From Micromonospora sp. ALFpr18c (lineage in GTDB: Bacteria > Actinomycetota > Actinomycetes > Mycobacteriales > Micromonosporaceae): a stretch of DNA of 51,410 nt. Position numbers and translations under genes: made by a program. The notes beneath the pieces are model-generated. The model was not told where the DNA came from. It saw only the letters and a program-made list of their open reading frames with translations, and did not search any database. Of the stretch, positions 19,206-26,085 are shown one piece after another. Location: the NCBI RefSeq assembly GCF_008868155.1, contig NZ_WBKR01000016.1, positions 1 to 51,410 on the forward strand, read 5' to 3'. Position 1 is the first letter of the stretch. Each line of letters starts with the position of its first letter.

Positions 19206-19409
19206 TCAGGCGAGCAGGCGTACGCGCTCGGCCTGCGGGCCCTTCTGACCCTGCGCGATCTCGAACTCCACCCGCTGACCGTCGTCCAGCGCCTTGTAAC
19301 CGTCCATCTCGATCGCGGAAAAGTGGACGAACACGTCCTGACCGCCGTCGACGGCGATGAAGCCGTAGCCCTTTTCGGCGTTGAACCACTTCACGGTGCC
19401 CTGTGCCAC
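19206..19409 (-). CDS. Cold shock protein, CspA family
   Basis: 67 residues: [18 protein letters not shown] carries RNP1 (KGYGFI) and [10 protein letters not shown] carries RNP2, completing a five-strand OB fold; [12 protein letters not shown] closes the domain. Such proteins bind single-stranded RNA and DNA and act as RNA chaperones, often also at normal temperature. The start is GTG 19409 behind GAGGAAG. The predicted -10 box TAGCGT (minus strand 19527-19532) implies a leader of about 110 bases, typical of csp mRNAs. Confidence 0.93.
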   Translation of the reverse strand: MAQGTVKWFNAEKGYGFIAVDGGQDVFVHFSAIEMDGYKALDDGQRVEFEIAQGQKGPQAERVRLLA

Positions 19410-19526
19410 GGTGCACTTCCTCACTCTGCGCAGCGTTGCCTGCCCCGGCGCACGGCCTGGCCGAGCGCCCGCGGACCACCGCTCCAGCGATCGATGACGG
19501 CCGCTGAAACGGGTGACCGAAATCGC

Positions 19527-19532
19527 ACGCTA
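19527..19532 (-). promoter_or_regulatory. -10 box of the cold shock gene
   Basis: TAGCGT on the minus strand, giving a start near 19520 and a leader of about 110 bases. No clear -35 box is seen. Confidence 0.4.
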
Positions 19533-19540
19533 CACGAGGA

Positions 19541-19648
19541 GTGACGGCCGCGCACGACCACAAATCGGGCATCGTCCGGGCGGCCCGGCTGTGGGAGGTC
19601 GCGCAGGCGCGCAGCGGTGTCGCGTACCTGAATGACCTGCTGGTCTGA
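19541..19648 (+). CDS. Possible 35-aa small ORF (doubtful)
   Basis: A frame from GTG 19541 to TGA 19648 encodes a 35-residue peptide containing SGIVRAARLWEVAQARSGVA, an amphipathic helix-like stretch with normal codon bias. AGGAG touches the GTG, so spacing for initiation is poor, and the frame runs antisense to the upstream part of the csp promoter region. It fills most of the otherwise gene-free 19410-19714 stretch. Kept only as a candidate. Confidence 0.22.
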   Translation: MTAAHDHKSGIVRAARLWEVAQARSGVAYLNDLLV

Positions 19649-19714
19649 CCCCGGCCCACGGCTCAGAGGAAACGGCCGCGAAACAGCGGTCGCAGCTGTG
19701 GTAGGCATGCGGAC

Positions 19715-20242
19715 ATGACCACCGACACGGGCTCGCCAGCCCTGCGGGCGCAGATTCGCCGGGTCCGGCCGGCGGACGCCGCCCGGATGCGGGCGCTGCG
19801 CCTGGAGATGCTCGCCGACGCTCCGCTGGCCTTCCTGGAGACGATCGCCGACGCGGCCGCCCGGTCCCACGCGGAGTACGCGGCGCGGGTGGCGTACACC
19901 TCGCGCGGCGCGGACAACGCGCAGTTCGTGGCGGATCCGGGCGGCCGCTTCGTCGGGCACGCCGGGGGTACGGTCACACCGCGCGAGGCCGGGCTCACCG
20001 TCATCTACGCGGTCTACGTCACGCCGGCCTGGCGGGGCAGCGGCCTGCTCGGTGAGCTGATCGACGGGGTGGCCGCCTGGTCGCGGGCCTGCGGCCGACC
20101 GGAGCTGCTGCTGGAGGTGGTGGTCGGCAACGACCGCGCCTACCGGGCCTACCAACGCCTGGGCTTCGAGGACACCGGCGTACGAGTCCCCCACCCCACG
20201 ATCCCAGCCCTGACCGAGCTACAGATGCGCCGCCAAGCCTGA
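19715..20242 (+). CDS. GNAT acetyltransferase
   Basis: 175 residues, single GNAT domain: IRRVRPADAARMRALRLEML at the start, then ADNAQFVADPGGRFVGHAGG, VIYAVYVTPAWRGSGLLGEL (acetyl-CoA loop) and a C-terminal NDRAYRAYQRLGFEDTGVRV, the usual end of the fold. Substrate unknown. TAGGCA (19702-19707) lies seven bases before ATG 19715 and no ribosome binding site is visible, so it is probably leaderless. It converges on paaN with a perfect 25-bp inverted repeat between them. Confidence 0.85.
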   Translation: MTTDTGSPALRAQIRRVRPADAARMRALRLEMLADAPLAFLETIADAAARSHAEYAARVAYTSRGADNAQFVADPGGRFVGHAGGTVTPREAGLTVIYAVYVTPAWRGSGLLGELIDGVAAWSRACGRPELLLEVVVGNDRAYRAYQRLGFEDTGVRVPHPTIPALTELQMRRQA

Positions 20243-20314
20243 AACCCTCCCAGGGCAAAACCACCGTGCTGTTTCCCCAAGGCCGGATGCGTAAGCGACA
20301 ACCGTGCCCACGAA

Positions 20315-20390
20315 GGGTTTCCGGGGCAGCCCGACCCGCGCAGGGATCAAGCCTGACCGCCCGGAGCGGGTCGGGCTGCCCCGGAAACCC
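20315..20390. terminator. Perfect 25-bp inverted repeat between convergent GNAT and paaN genes
   Basis: Arms 20315-20339 and 20366-20390 are exact reverse complements (they begin GGGTTTCCGGGGCAGCCCGA), with a 26-base loop. The right arm ends ten bases after the paaN stop. Position suggests a two-way transcription terminator; arm length and perfection are more than termination needs, so a mobile palindrome is an alternative. Confidence 0.7.
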
Positions 20391-20399
20391 CAACCGCAA

Positions 20400-22073
20400 C
20401 TACACCGGACGCCGAGACTGCACGATCCGGAACCGATTCGCCACGTACGCCCCGTCCGTCAGCGCCGAATTCGCCGCCGCGTTGGCGCCACTGCCGTGAA
20501 AGTCGGAGAAGGCCGCCGACTGGTTGACGAAGACCCCGCCGGTCAGGTTGCAGGACAGGTGCACCCCGACCTCGACGGCGACCGCCTCGGTGGCGTCCAG
20601 CACCGCCTCGTCGGTCGAGTAGACCCCGGCGGTCAGCGCGCCCTTCTCGCCGACGGTCCGGCGCAGCAGCTCCAGGCTGTGCGCGGTGGAGTCGGTCGCG
20701 ATGGCGAACGAGATCGGCCCGAACCACTCCCGGCCGTACGTCTCCGCGTCACCCGCGGTCAGCTTCACGATCGTCGGGGTACGCACCACCGCGTCGGCGT
20801 ACGCCGGGTGGGCCACGGCCCGTGACTCCAGCACCGGCTCGCCGACCTTGGTCACCTCGGCCAGCCGCTCCAACACCCCGTCGTTGACGATGGCGCCGGT
20901 CAGCTCGACGCCCCGGGCCGGATCGGCGGTCAGCTTGCCGACCGCCGCGGCGATGCCGCCGGCCACCTCGTCGAAGCTCTTGTGCCCCTGATCGGTGTCG
21001 ATGCCGCCGGCCGGGATGAGGATGTTCTGCGAGGTGGTGCACATCTGGCCGCTGTAGAGGGTCAGCGTGAAGCCGAGGTTGCGGCACATGCCGGCGAAGT
21101 CGTCGGTGGAGTCGATGACGACCGTGTTCAGACCGGCCTTCTCGGTGTACACCGACGCCTGCCGGGCGTGCGTCTCCAGCCAGTCGCCGTACTCGGTGGA
21201 ACCGGTGAAGTCGACGATCTTCACGGCACGGTGCAGCGCGAGGTCGCTGGCGAGCTTCTCACCGGGCGCCTCGGCGGCCAGCAGGACCAGGTTCGGGTCG
21301 AAACCGGCCTCGGCGAGCACCTCCCGGGCGTACCTCACGGTGATGGCCAGCGGCAGCACCGCGCGCGGGTGCGGCTTGACGATCACCGGGTTGCCGGTGA
21401 CCAGCGAGGCGAACAGCCCGGGGTACGAGTTCCAGGTCGGGAAGGTGTTGCAGCCGATCACCAGCGCCACACCACGGGGCACCACGTGGAACGTCTTGGT
21501 CATCCGCAGCGGGTCACCCTTGCCGGCGGCCTTCTCCCAGCCCGCCGTGCCCGGGTGCCGGGTCATCTCGGCGTACGCGTACGCCAGCGCCTCCAGCGCC
21601 CGGTCCAACGCGTGCGCTCCGCCGGCCTGGAAGGCCATCACGAACGCCTGGCCGCTGGTGAACTGCACCGCGTTGGCCAGTTCGAAGATGTGCTTGTGCA
21701 GGCGGTCGAGGATCTCCAGGCAGACCCCCACGCGGGCCTGCGGGCCGGCGTCGCGCCAGGCGGGCAGCGCGGCGGAGGCGGCGCTGATCAGCTCGTCGGT
21801 GCCGGCGTGCGGGTAGCGCACGGCCAGCTCAACTCCGAACGGGCTCGCCTCGGTGGCGATCCGCTCGCCGGTGCCCGGCTGGTCGAGGGGGAAGTCGCCA
21901 CCGAGGTATGCCTCGAACGCGGCCTTGCCGTCGGCGGCGGCGGTCTCGCCGTACACCCGGGGGCTCGGGGACTCGGGATAGGCGGACCAGTAGCCCCGCT
22001 CCGTGATCGCGGTCAGCGCACGGTTGAGGGTGTCGGCGTGCCTGTCGTACAGGGGATGCGGGGTCTCCGTCAT
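20400..22073 (-). CDS. paaN: Phenylacetic acid degradation protein PaaN (aldehyde dehydrogenase superfamily)
   Basis: 557 residues of the aldehyde dehydrogenase fold, PaaN type. Seen: FHVVPRGVALVIGCNTFPTW (cofactor-binding region), NPVIVKPHPRAVLPLAITV, VDFTGSTEYGDWLE and the catalytic-cysteine segment LYSGQMCTTSQNILIP. The C-terminus LTGGVFVNQSAAFSDFHGSG is the usual ALDH closing region. In PaaN/PaaZ systems the dehydrogenase part oxidises a ring-opened semialdehyde in phenylacetate catabolism. No other paa genes are nearby, so the physiological role is uncertain. ATG 22073 is taken; ATG 22082 or 22085 are possible, and 22085 falls inside the 50-bp repeat. Confidence 0.85.
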   Translation of the reverse strand: MTETPHPLYDRHADTLNRALTAITERGYWSAYPESPSPRVYGETAAADGKAAFEAYLGGDFPLDQPGTGERIATEASPFGVELAVRYPHAGTDELISAASAALPAWRDAGPQARVGVCLEILDRLHKHIFELANAVQFTSGQAFVMAFQAGGAHALDRALEALAYAYAEMTRHPGTAGWEKAAGKGDPLRMTKTFHVVPRGVALVIGCNTFPTWNSYPGLFASLVTGNPVIVKPHPRAVLPLAITVRYAREVLAEAGFDPNLVLLAAEAPGEKLASDLALHRAVKIVDFTGSTEYGDWLETHARQASVYTEKAGLNTVVIDSTDDFAGMCRNLGFTLTLYSGQMCTTSQNILIPAGGIDTDQGHKSFDEVAGGIAAAVGKLTADPARGVELTGAIVNDGVLERLAEVTKVGEPVLESRAVAHPAYADAVVRTPTIVKLTAGDAETYGREWFGPISFAIATDSTAHSLELLRRTVGEKGALTAGVYSTDEAVLDATEAVAVEVGVHLSCNLTGGVFVNQSAAFSDFHGSGANAAANSALTDGAYVANRFRIVQSRRPV

Positions 22074-22082
22074 GCCCGCCAT

Positions 22083-22182
22083 CATGCCTGAGTCCGGTCC
22101 GCGAGCAGTAGCGCGAATGCCCGACAGCGGTGCATGCCTGAGTCCGGTCCGCGAGCAGTAGCGCCGATTCCCGTCAGAGGGT
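22083..22182. repeat. Tandem duplication of a 50-bp unit
   Basis: A 32-base block is identical at 22083-22114 and 22133-22164 (it begins CATGCCTGAGTCCGGTCCGC). The rest of each 50-base period is similar (GAATGCCCGACAGCGG against CGATTCCCGTCAGAGG). The second copy runs into the last codons and stop of the tandem GNAT gene (stop 22174-22176). The first copy ends at the paaN start region. It looks like a local duplication covering the GNAT 3' end. Confidence 0.85.
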
Positions 22183-23193
22183 GAGCTGCCAGTCGGTCCA
22201 GGCGTCCACCGGGCGGAAGCCGAGCTGCTCGTTGATCGCCACCATGTAGCTGTTGCTGGCCGCGTTGAAGGTGTCGATCACCCGTACCGCCGGCTCGTGG
22301 GTGAGCAGGTGGTGCAGGTTCTCCGCCTTGGCGATGAGGCCGAGCCGGTGCCCACGGTGAGCCGGGTCGACGATGGTGATCTGCTGGAACGCGTGCCAGT
22401 CGGCGGAGGCGCCCACGTCGAGCAGGGTCCAGGCGACCAGCCGGCCGGACGCCTCGTGTCGCATTGCGAGGTGGTAGCGCCGCCGGCCCTTGGCGTCCAG
22501 GGCGCGCTCGTTGCCGCGGATGCGCTCGGCGTCCACCTGCTCCGGCTCCCACTGCACGTCCCCCATGGGGGCGTCCATCAGCAGCCGGCCGTCCAGGTAG
22601 GCGATGTCCGCCACGTACTCCGGTGGGGTCGTCCCCTGCCAGCAGACCGACCGGTAGCCCTCGGCTCGCGGTCGGGCCTCGGCGAGCGCCGCCCGCAGCG
22701 CGACCCGATCGATCTCTGCGACGTCGAGCCGGCGACGCACCTCGGCGAGGGCGGGCCGGGCGCCGGTGGTCGCGGCGAACGAGTCGCCCGCCACGCTTCG
22801 AGCCGGCCCGCCGGGCAGCGCGGAGACGGCCATCCCGACGACCCGCTTGCGGCCGTGCTCGCGCAGCAGGCGCACCCCGTACTCGTGCAACGCCCGACCG
22901 ACGCCCCGCCGCCGCAGCTCGGGATGCACCACAAGCTCGGCGGTGGCGTTGTCGGTGTTGTCCAGGTGCGGCAGGTCCAGTTGGAGGTAGCCGGCCGGTA
23001 CGCCGTCCAGCCGGGCCAGCGCCCAGAGCGATCGTGCGCCGGGTGCCGGCGTGTGGAACATCGCGTCGAAGCGCCGCCGGCAGAAGGGCGGGAAGTCCGG
23101 CAGGTCGACGTCGTTGGCGGCGGCCCCGATCCGGTACGCCTCGTCGACCGCGGCCCGGTCGGCTCCATCGAACGACACGATCGTGATGCTCAT
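22174..23193 (-). CDS. Tandem GNAT acetyltransferase behind an attenuator-like leader
   Basis: 339 residues with two GNAT domains. The first contains ATAELVVHPELRRRGVGRALHE (acetyl-CoA loop RRRGVG). The second, from about residue 180, has FQQITIVDPAHRGHRLGLIA (loop HRGHRLG) and ends NAASNSYMVAINEQLGFRPV. This double-GNAT layout resembles actinobacterial enzymes that modify small amines, including mycothiol synthase-like and antibiotic-modifying enzymes, but no specific substrate is supported. ATG 23193 overlaps the stop of the leader ORF in an ATGA arrangement, and a strong terminator palindrome lies only 22 bases upstream. Expression therefore seems to depend on readthrough of that terminator. 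Confidence 0.85.
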   Translation of the reverse strand: MSITIVSFDGADRAAVDEAYRIGAAANDVDLPDFPPFCRRRFDAMFHTPAPGARSLWALARLDGVPAGYLQLDLPHLDNTDNATAELVVHPELRRRGVGRALHEYGVRLLREHGRKRVVGMAVSALPGGPARSVAGDSFAATTGARPALAEVRRRLDVAEIDRVALRAALAEARPRAEGYRSVCWQGTTPPEYVADIAYLDGRLLMDAPMGDVQWEPEQVDAERIRGNERALDAKGRRRYHLAMRHEASGRLVAWTLLDVGASADWHAFQQITIVDPAHRGHRLGLIAKAENLHHLLTHEPAVRVIDTFNAASNSYMVAINEQLGFRPVDAWTDWQLTL

Positions 23194-23342
23194 GCCGATG
23201 AGCCTGCACCCCGCAAAAGCGATCGGGCCAGCGAATTAATTCGCTGGCCCGATCGGACGTGGTCGGGAGGGACACTCGCACAACGCCTCCGGCGTTGGGT
23301 CGCAAGAACTTCAAAATTCTCCGGCGAAATGCCCTCCCGCAC
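23190..23342 (-). CDS. Leader peptide ORF (50 aa) of the GNAT gene, leaderless
   Basis: GTG 23342 begins five bases after a CAAGAT -10 box, and the frame runs 50 codons to a TGA that overlaps the GNAT ATG. The peptide starts MREGISPENFEVLATQRRR and is basic. Its first 13 codons include ATT, AAT, TTT, GTT and CTT, rare third-position choices for this genome, where nearly all codons end in G or C. The second half reads through the terminator palindrome and gives no protein-like pattern. I read it as a regulatory upstream ORF rather than a structural gene. No ribosome binding site is present, fitting leaderless translation. Confidence 0.5.
   Translation of the reverse strand: MREGISPENFEVLATQRRRRCASVPPDHVRSGQRINSLARSLLRGAGSSA
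23215..23255 (-). terminator. Perfect 36-base palindrome plus T-run: intrinsic terminator in the GNAT leader
   Basis: Arms of 18 bases (23220-23237 and 23238-23255) are exact complements with no spacer; the centre reads GCGAATTAATTCGC. On the minus strand it is followed by C and TTTT (23218-23215). This is the strongest intrinsic-terminator shape in the window. It lies between a promoter and the GNAT start, but could also end thrC transcripts arriving from 23507. Confidence 0.8.
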
Positions 23343-23347
23343 GGAGC

Positions 23348-23376
23348 ATCTTGCGCCGTCCGGTTCCTGCCGTCAA
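23348..23376 (-). promoter_or_regulatory. Promoter of the GNAT leader RNA
   Basis: On the minus strand TTGACG (23376-23371), a 17-base spacer and CAAGAT (23353-23348). The start of transcription falls at or next to GTG 23342. It lies 130 bases downstream of the thrC stop. Confidence 0.6.
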
Positions 23377-23506
23377 GTCCATAGCGGTGGGTTTTCCACA
23401 CTCACAGCGAAAAGCCAGTTACCCGGCGGATCGGCCCGATCCCCCGACCGGGCGATCCGCCATCCCCCGCCAGGCCACCCCGCCACGTCCCGTCCCGGCC
23501 GAGGGG

Positions 23507-24793
23507 TCAGCCGAGGAGGCCGGCGTCCCGGGCGGCGCGCAGGGAGGGCTTGATGTGGTGGGTCGGGCCGACCTGACCCGCCACCGCATCGATGGTCTTC
23601 AGGCCCTCGCCGGTGTTGAAGACGACGGTCTCGGCCGTCGGGTCGAGCCGACCGGACTCGACCAGCTTGCGCAGCACCGCCACGGTGACCCCACCGGCGG
23701 TCTCGGCGAAGACACCGGCGGTGCGGGCCAGATCGCGGATGCCGGCGCGGATCTCGTCGTCGTCGGCGTACTCCATCCAGCCGCCGGTGCGGCGGACCGC
23801 CTCCAGGGCGTAGAGGCCGGCGGCCGGGTCGCCGATGTTGAGCGACTTGGCGATGCCGGTGGGCTTGACCGGGGTGATCGTGTCGGTGTCGGCGTGCAGC
23901 GCGGTCGCGATCGGGTTGCAGCCGGCGGACTGGGCGCCGAAGACCTTCCAGCCGCCGGCCGGGGCCTCGACCAGGCCGATCTCGACCAGCTCGGAGAACG
24001 CCTTGTCAATCTTGGTGAGCAGTTCGCCGCTGGCCATCGGGATGACCACCTGGGCGGGGATCCGCCAGCCGAGCTGCTCGGCCACCTCGTAGCCGAGGGT
24101 CTTGGAGCCCTCCGCGTAGTACGGCCGGACGTTGACGTTGACGAACGCGGTGTCCTCGAATTCGTCGGTCTCCACCAGTTCGCCACAGAGCCGGTTGACA
24201 TCGTCGTACGAGCCGTCGATGGCGACCAGCTCGCCGCCGTAGACGGCGGTGGTGATGACCTTGCCCTGTTCCAGGTCGCTGGGGATGAAGACCACCGAGG
24301 GCACCCCGGCGCGGGCGCCGTGCGCGGCCACCGAGTTCGCCAGGTTGCCGGTCGAGGCGCAGGCGAACCGGGTGAAGCCGAGCGCCTTCGCGGCGGTGAG
24401 CGCCACCGAGACGACCCGGTCCTTGAACGAGTGGGTCGGGTTGGCGCTGTCGTCCTTGACCCAGAGCGGTGCGGTGATGCCCAGTTCGGCGGCGAGGTGC
24501 GGGGCCGCCACCAGCGGGGTGAGCCCCGGGTCGAGGGTGACCCGGGTGGCCGGGTCCTGGCCGGCGGGCAGCAGCGCGGCGTACCGCCAGATGTTCTTCG
24601 GGCCGGCCTCGATCTGTTCGCGGGTGACGGTGGCCAGGGCGGCGGTGTCGTAGTCGACCTCGAGGGGGCCGAAACACTCGTAGCAGGCGTGCTGGGCGGC
24701 GAGCGGGTAGCGGGCCGAACAGGCGCGACAGACCAGGGCGCGGGCGGGGCTGGCGGAGGTGTCGATGCCGGGGGCGGCGAGGGTCGACGTCAT
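23507..24793 (-). CDS. thrC: Threonine synthase
   Basis: 428 residues of the PLP fold type II. An N-terminal zinc-ribbon-like Cys4 motif (CRACSARYPL and CYECFGPLEVDYD) precedes the catalytic domain, as in many actinobacterial ThrC proteins. The PLP lysine lies in NPTHSFKDRVV; ACASTGNLANSVAAH binds the PLP side and SGELLTK follows. The enzyme converts O-phosphohomoserine to threonine and competes with methionine synthesis for substrate. A SAM-I riboswitch lies directly upstream. ATG 24793 follows GAGAGG, which sits at the edge of the riboswitch P1 helix. No hom or thrB is adjacent. Confidence 0.93.
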   Translation of the reverse strand: MTSTLAAPGIDTSASPARALVCRACSARYPLAAQHACYECFGPLEVDYDTAALATVTREQIEAGPKNIWRYAALLPAGQDPATRVTLDPGLTPLVAAPHLAAELGITAPLWVKDDSANPTHSFKDRVVSVALTAAKALGFTRFACASTGNLANSVAAHGARAGVPSVVFIPSDLEQGKVITTAVYGGELVAIDGSYDDVNRLCGELVETDEFEDTAFVNVNVRPYYAEGSKTLGYEVAEQLGWRIPAQVVIPMASGELLTKIDKAFSELVEIGLVEAPAGGWKVFGAQSAGCNPIATALHADTDTITPVKPTGIAKSLNIGDPAAGLYALEAVRRTGGWMEYADDDEIRAGIRDLARTAGVFAETAGGVTVAVLRKLVESGRLDPTAETVVFNTGEGLKTIDAVAGQVGPTHHIKPSLRAARDAGLLG

Positions 24794-24803
24794 GTCGAGG
24801 AGT

Positions 24804-24941
24804 CCTCTCATCTTTCCCCGCATCGCAATCTGCGGCGGGGACGGAATTGGCACCTGCCCCGCGGGTCGCTCAGCGGTGAGCGCGCGGGGTGGTTGCCGGG
24901 GCGTCGTCGGGCCGTATCCCTCAGCCCCTCTGGATGAGGTA
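24804..24941 (-). ncRNA. SAM-I (S-box) riboswitch upstream of thrC
   Basis: On the minus strand the S-box consensus is clear: CTCATCCAGAGGGGCTGAGG, then ATACGGCCC, GACGCCCCGGCAACC, GCAGGTGCCAATTCCGTCC and a closing AAAGATGAGAGG. P1 forms between CTCATC (near 24937) and GATGAG (near 24812). The ribosome binding site GAGAGG of thrC overlaps the 3' strand of P1, and no terminator with a T-run is seen before ATG 24793, so control is probably at translation initiation. High SAM should close P1 and hide the site. Confidence 0.9.
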
Positions 24942-24958
24942 TGCAGTTGTGCGGTCGA

Positions 24959-24964
24959 GTCTAG
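24959..24964 (-). promoter_or_regulatory. -10 box of the thrC leader
   Basis: TAGACT on the minus strand, about 18 bases before the 5' side of riboswitch P1. Upstream -35 not evident. Confidence 0.35.
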
Positions 24965-25124
24965 GCAACGTTGCCCGCGGCCTCCACCGGGCATCCCAGG
25001 GAGTGGGTCAACAGGCGGCGACGGCCACCTGGTAGACCACCGCGATCGGGTCCGTGACGGCGGTCGATTGCGGTAGGGACGATGACCGGGGCCGTGCCCG
25101 GAGACCTGCCGGAGGGACGCTTTC

Positions 25125-25155
25125 GAGTTGATGCCGTCAACGACATCACCGACTC
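25125..25155. repeat. Palindromic repeat copy A, left edge of accessory island
   Basis: GAGTTGATGCCGT-CA-ACGACATCACCGACTC is an imperfect inverted repeat. Its 19-base core GATGCCGTCAACGACATCA (25130-25148) differs by one base from the core at 29031-29049. It lies in the 24942-25277 gap, where apart from the thrC -10 box I see no other feature. Confidence 0.6.
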
Positions 25156-25277
25156 CCGGCAAACGGTGTGAGCGGGGACGCCCGCAGCCCTCATCGCCCA
25201 TCGACCTGCCCTAGACGTAGGCCAGCTCGGCCCGCCCTGCGAAGATCTACCGTGCCCGCGAGAGATGGCGTGGCCCG

Positions 25278-25583
25278 CTACGCCACCTCGCTCGCCAAGA
25301 CGGCGTTGTTCTTGATCGAGCGGAGGATCGATACCAAACGATCGGCGTCAGGGTTGGAGAAGAGCGCTTCCGGACCGCGCGGGGCGACACCGTTGAACGG
25401 GGACTCGTAGAGGCGTCCCGGCTCCATCACACCGTTCACGGTCAGGTCATTGACGATCAGGTTGATGAAGTCGAGCTGGGCGGCGTTGAGGGTCCGGTCG
25501 ACAAGGAACTCGCTGAACGCGTCCCGGGCCGCCTCGCGGTCCAACCCGACCAGTGAACGGATGAACAGGCCGAGGCCCTCATC
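25278..25583 (-). pseudogene. Remnant of a type I restriction enzyme R subunit (HsdR), C-terminal fragment
   Basis: About 100 residues in frame match the C-terminal region of HsdR: GLGLFIRSLVGLDREAARDA, then FLVDRTLNAAQLDFINLIVN, LTVNGVMEPGRLYESPFN and a final SILRSIKNNAVLA. That domain normally ends a protein of around 1,000 residues that also carries nuclease and helicase motifs; none of that is here, and no hsdM or hsdS lies nearby. Upstream the frame degrades into unrelated sequence next to the GntR gene. I call it a decayed remnant of a lost restriction system. Confidence 0.75.
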
Positions 25584-25662
25584 CGGCCACCCGTCCCCGC
25601 TCAAGGTACATCGGGATACGGTAGCGGAGATCGACGCAGATCGCAGTCTCGAACCGATGGCG

Positions 25663-25893
25663 CTATTCAGCCACGAAGACACCGAGCCCTTGGTGGCCAT
25701 ACAACTCGCCAGTCTCGATCAGGATCGTGATGGCCTGCCGGACCGTCGTCTGGCTACGCACGTCGTAGAGATCCGCCAACTCCTTGGTCGAGGGCAGCTT
25801 GTGACCTGGCGGCCACTCGCCGTCGGCGATGCGCTTCCTGATGTCAGCGATGATCCGCCGGTAGTGCGGCTCGAACTTTCGTGGTGAGGGCAT
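25663..25893 (-). CDS. Short GntR-family transcriptional regulator (DNA-binding domain only)
   Basis: 76 residues comprising just the GntR winged helix: YRRIIADIRKRIADGEWPPG, LPSTKELADLYDVRSQTTVRQ (recognition helix) and ETGELYGHQGLGVFVAE (wing). No effector domain follows, as in small GntR proteins of integrated elements. ATG 25893 has GGGAG nine bases upstream. A perfect inverted repeat TTTACCGA-N5-TCGGTAAA sits 70 bases upstream, between this gene and the divergent four-gene unit, and is the obvious operator candidate. Confidence 0.8.
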   Translation of the reverse strand: MPSPRKFEPHYRRIIADIRKRIADGEWPPGHKLPSTKELADLYDVRSQTTVRQAITILIETGELYGHQGLGVFVAE

Positions 25894-25963
25894 GCGAGGT
25901 ACTCCCAGCTAGGCACGCCCATCTGACCACAACCACACGAGACACCTCAAGCGCATCGTTGAC

Positions 25964-25984
25964 TTTACCGACATTATCGGTAAA
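25964..25984. promoter_or_regulatory. GntR operator candidate with overlapping plus-strand promoter
   Basis: TTTACCGA (25964-25971), CATTA, TCGGTAAA (25977-25984): perfect 8-bp arms. On the plus strand TTGACT (25959-25964) and TAAAGC (25981-25986), 16 bases apart, bracket it, so a bound regulator would cover the promoter of the gene at 26086. It lies in the divergent gap between the GntR gene and that gene. Confidence 0.65.
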
Positions 25985-26085
25985 GCTGCAGGCGGAGCTT
26001 CCAGCTAGGCACTGGGTGTTCCCCGCCGGGGCGGCACCCCTGTGCTGCCCCGGCACCCCTGTAACCCCACGAGAGGAGTCCACCC

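Noticed and set aside
23215..23342. 6C-type or 6S-type small RNA
   Set aside because: No paired C-rich loops and no long open-bubble helix; the arrangement fits a leader with a short ORF better, though a stand-alone RNA is not excluded.
24942..25277. tRNA-end attachment site for the accessory island
   Set aside because: No tRNA 3' end is visible next to repeat copy A or B, so site-specific integration into a tRNA is not supported.
25278..25583. HsdR fragment as a functional restriction gene
   Set aside because: Only the last 100 or so residues remain, without nuclease or helicase motifs or HsdM/HsdS partners.
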